A stretch of 35,779 nt of DNA, from positions 1 through 35,779 of the forward strand of contig CANIAA010000005.1 of NCBI GenBank assembly GCA_947465255.1, given 5' to 3'. This stretch comes from Flavobacteriales bacterium. GTDB taxonomy: Bacteria > Bacteroidota > Bacteroidia > Flavobacteriales_D > Sanyastnellaceae. Numbering within the stretch: the stretch's first letter is position 1; each line of letters begins with the position of its first letter. A program made the position numbers and the translations under genes. Under the pieces are notes generated by a model. The model worked only from the letters and a program-made list of their open reading frames with translations. It was not told where the DNA came from and did not search any database. Shown here piece by piece: positions 35,359-35,779 of this stretch.

Positions 35359-35779
35359 ATGAACCGTCATGCTGCCGGTTTTGTCTTGTTGTTGTGCTTG
35401 CTCTTTACAGCAAGCGTTTCAAGCCAAAACTTCCACTACAGCGCTGCTTCGGGTAGTTCGAATTTCTTTGATATCGTCGAAGAAGCCAACAACTATTTTG
35501 CTGAATCAGATCTTCCTGAGGAGCAACTTTATTCGGATAACGAATACATCCGCTTTAAGCGCTGGGAGTGGTATTGGAGAGGCAGAATAAATGAGGATGG
35601 TTCCTTCCCGGATTTGATAGAGCAGAATCGTACTTATCAAAATCTTCAGCAGGAAGCTGCTCAGCGAGACTTGCAAACTCCATGGGTCAACATCAATCAA
35701 ACCTATGGTGACGGAGGTTATAATGGAATGGGTCGGGCAACGTCGATTGCTTTTCATCCAACCAATCCTGAAATTTACT
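35359..35779 (+). CDS. secreted beta-propeller (VPS10/BNR-like) protein, N-terminal part only
   Basis: This open frame is missing from the ORF track because it has no stop before the window ends. It starts one base after the sdhB stop (TAA-T-ATG), and 140 codons are visible. The signal peptide is MNRHAAGFVLLLCLLFTASVSSQ. Family-like phrases are YIRFKRWEWYWRGRINEDGSFP and GYNGMGRATSIAFHPTNPEIY, which match the start of large T9SS-exported proteins with sortilin/BNR-type propellers (FKRWE...R...G..P, then GRI/GRATSIAFHPTNP). The remainder, including any sorting domain, lies outside the window. The unusually close spacing suggests that it may be read together with sdhB. Confidence 0.78.
   Translation, partial: MNRHAAGFVLLLCLLFTASVSSQNFHYSAASGSSNFFDIVEEANNYFAESDLPEEQLYSDNEYIRFKRWEWYWRGRINEDGSFPDLIEQNRTYQNLQQEAAQRDLQTPWVNINQTYGDGGYNGMGRATSIAFHPTNPEIY

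Noticed and set aside
1-35779. tRNA or rRNA genes
   Set aside because: No cloverleaf-like or rRNA-like stretch was noticed while reading the gaps; a covariance-model scan was not possible here.

Overview
The window looks like chromosomal DNA of a Bacteroidota bacterium, most likely a Flavobacteriales-type marine or freshwater lineage. The evidence is indirect but consistent. Several large secreted proteins end in type IX secretion (T9SS) sorting domains. The cytochrome oxidase genes follow what looks like the end of an alternative complex III gene. A three-gene succinate dehydrogenase (cytochrome b, flavoprotein, iron-sulfur) is present. Shine-Dalgarno sequences are mostly absent, and several genes are preceded by the Bacteroidota -7 promoter element TAnnTTTG. 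No rRNA, tRNA or CRISPR array was seen.

Layout. (1) 1-3245: the end of a probable ActF gene, then coxB and coxA, closed by a strong terminator. (2) 3251-9147: a forward housekeeping run of an outer-membrane barrel-like protein, ruvB, queG, a leucyl aminopeptidase, pdxA and rlmH, followed by a repeat-bearing gap and a bidirectional terminator. (3) 9168-15305: a reverse-strand cluster of a secreted endonuclease I, a TonB-dependent receptor and a lamin-tail-domain protein, plausibly for use of extracellular nucleic acid. (4) 15579-20546: a very large T9SS surface protein with its own promoter and terminator. (5) 20550-24532: ispD, a CPBP membrane protease, a tRNA-dihydrouridine synthase and purD on alternating strands. 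(6) 24637-29860: a small membrane protein, a multi-pass membrane protein and a 1288-residue adhesin-like protein with a gliding-motility-type C-terminus. (7) 29928-31150: an enoyl-CoA hydratase and dut. (8) 31251-35357: sdhC, sdhA and sdhB, then the first 140 codons of a secreted beta-propeller-like protein that runs off the window.

The most unusual structure lies between sdhA and sdhB. Eleven tandem copies of a 7-base unit (TAGTGAA/TAGTGAC) begin exactly on the sdhA stop codon. They are followed by a frameshifted four-helix-bundle gene of the 23S rRNA intervening-sequence (S23/IVP) family, and then by a decayed array of the same heptamer in inverted orientation. The whole block has the architecture of a 23S rRNA intervening sequence, but it sits in a protein-coding operon. 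A second, shorter array of a related heptamer begins on the rlmH stop codon. Two REP-like palindromes lie in gene-end gaps.

Genes that appear to work together are coxB/coxA with the upstream complex III; sdhCAB; the receptor/nuclease/lamin-tail cluster; and the enoyl-CoA hydratase/dut pair, whose genes overlap by one base. All functions are inferred from reading the translated sequence. No database search was run.
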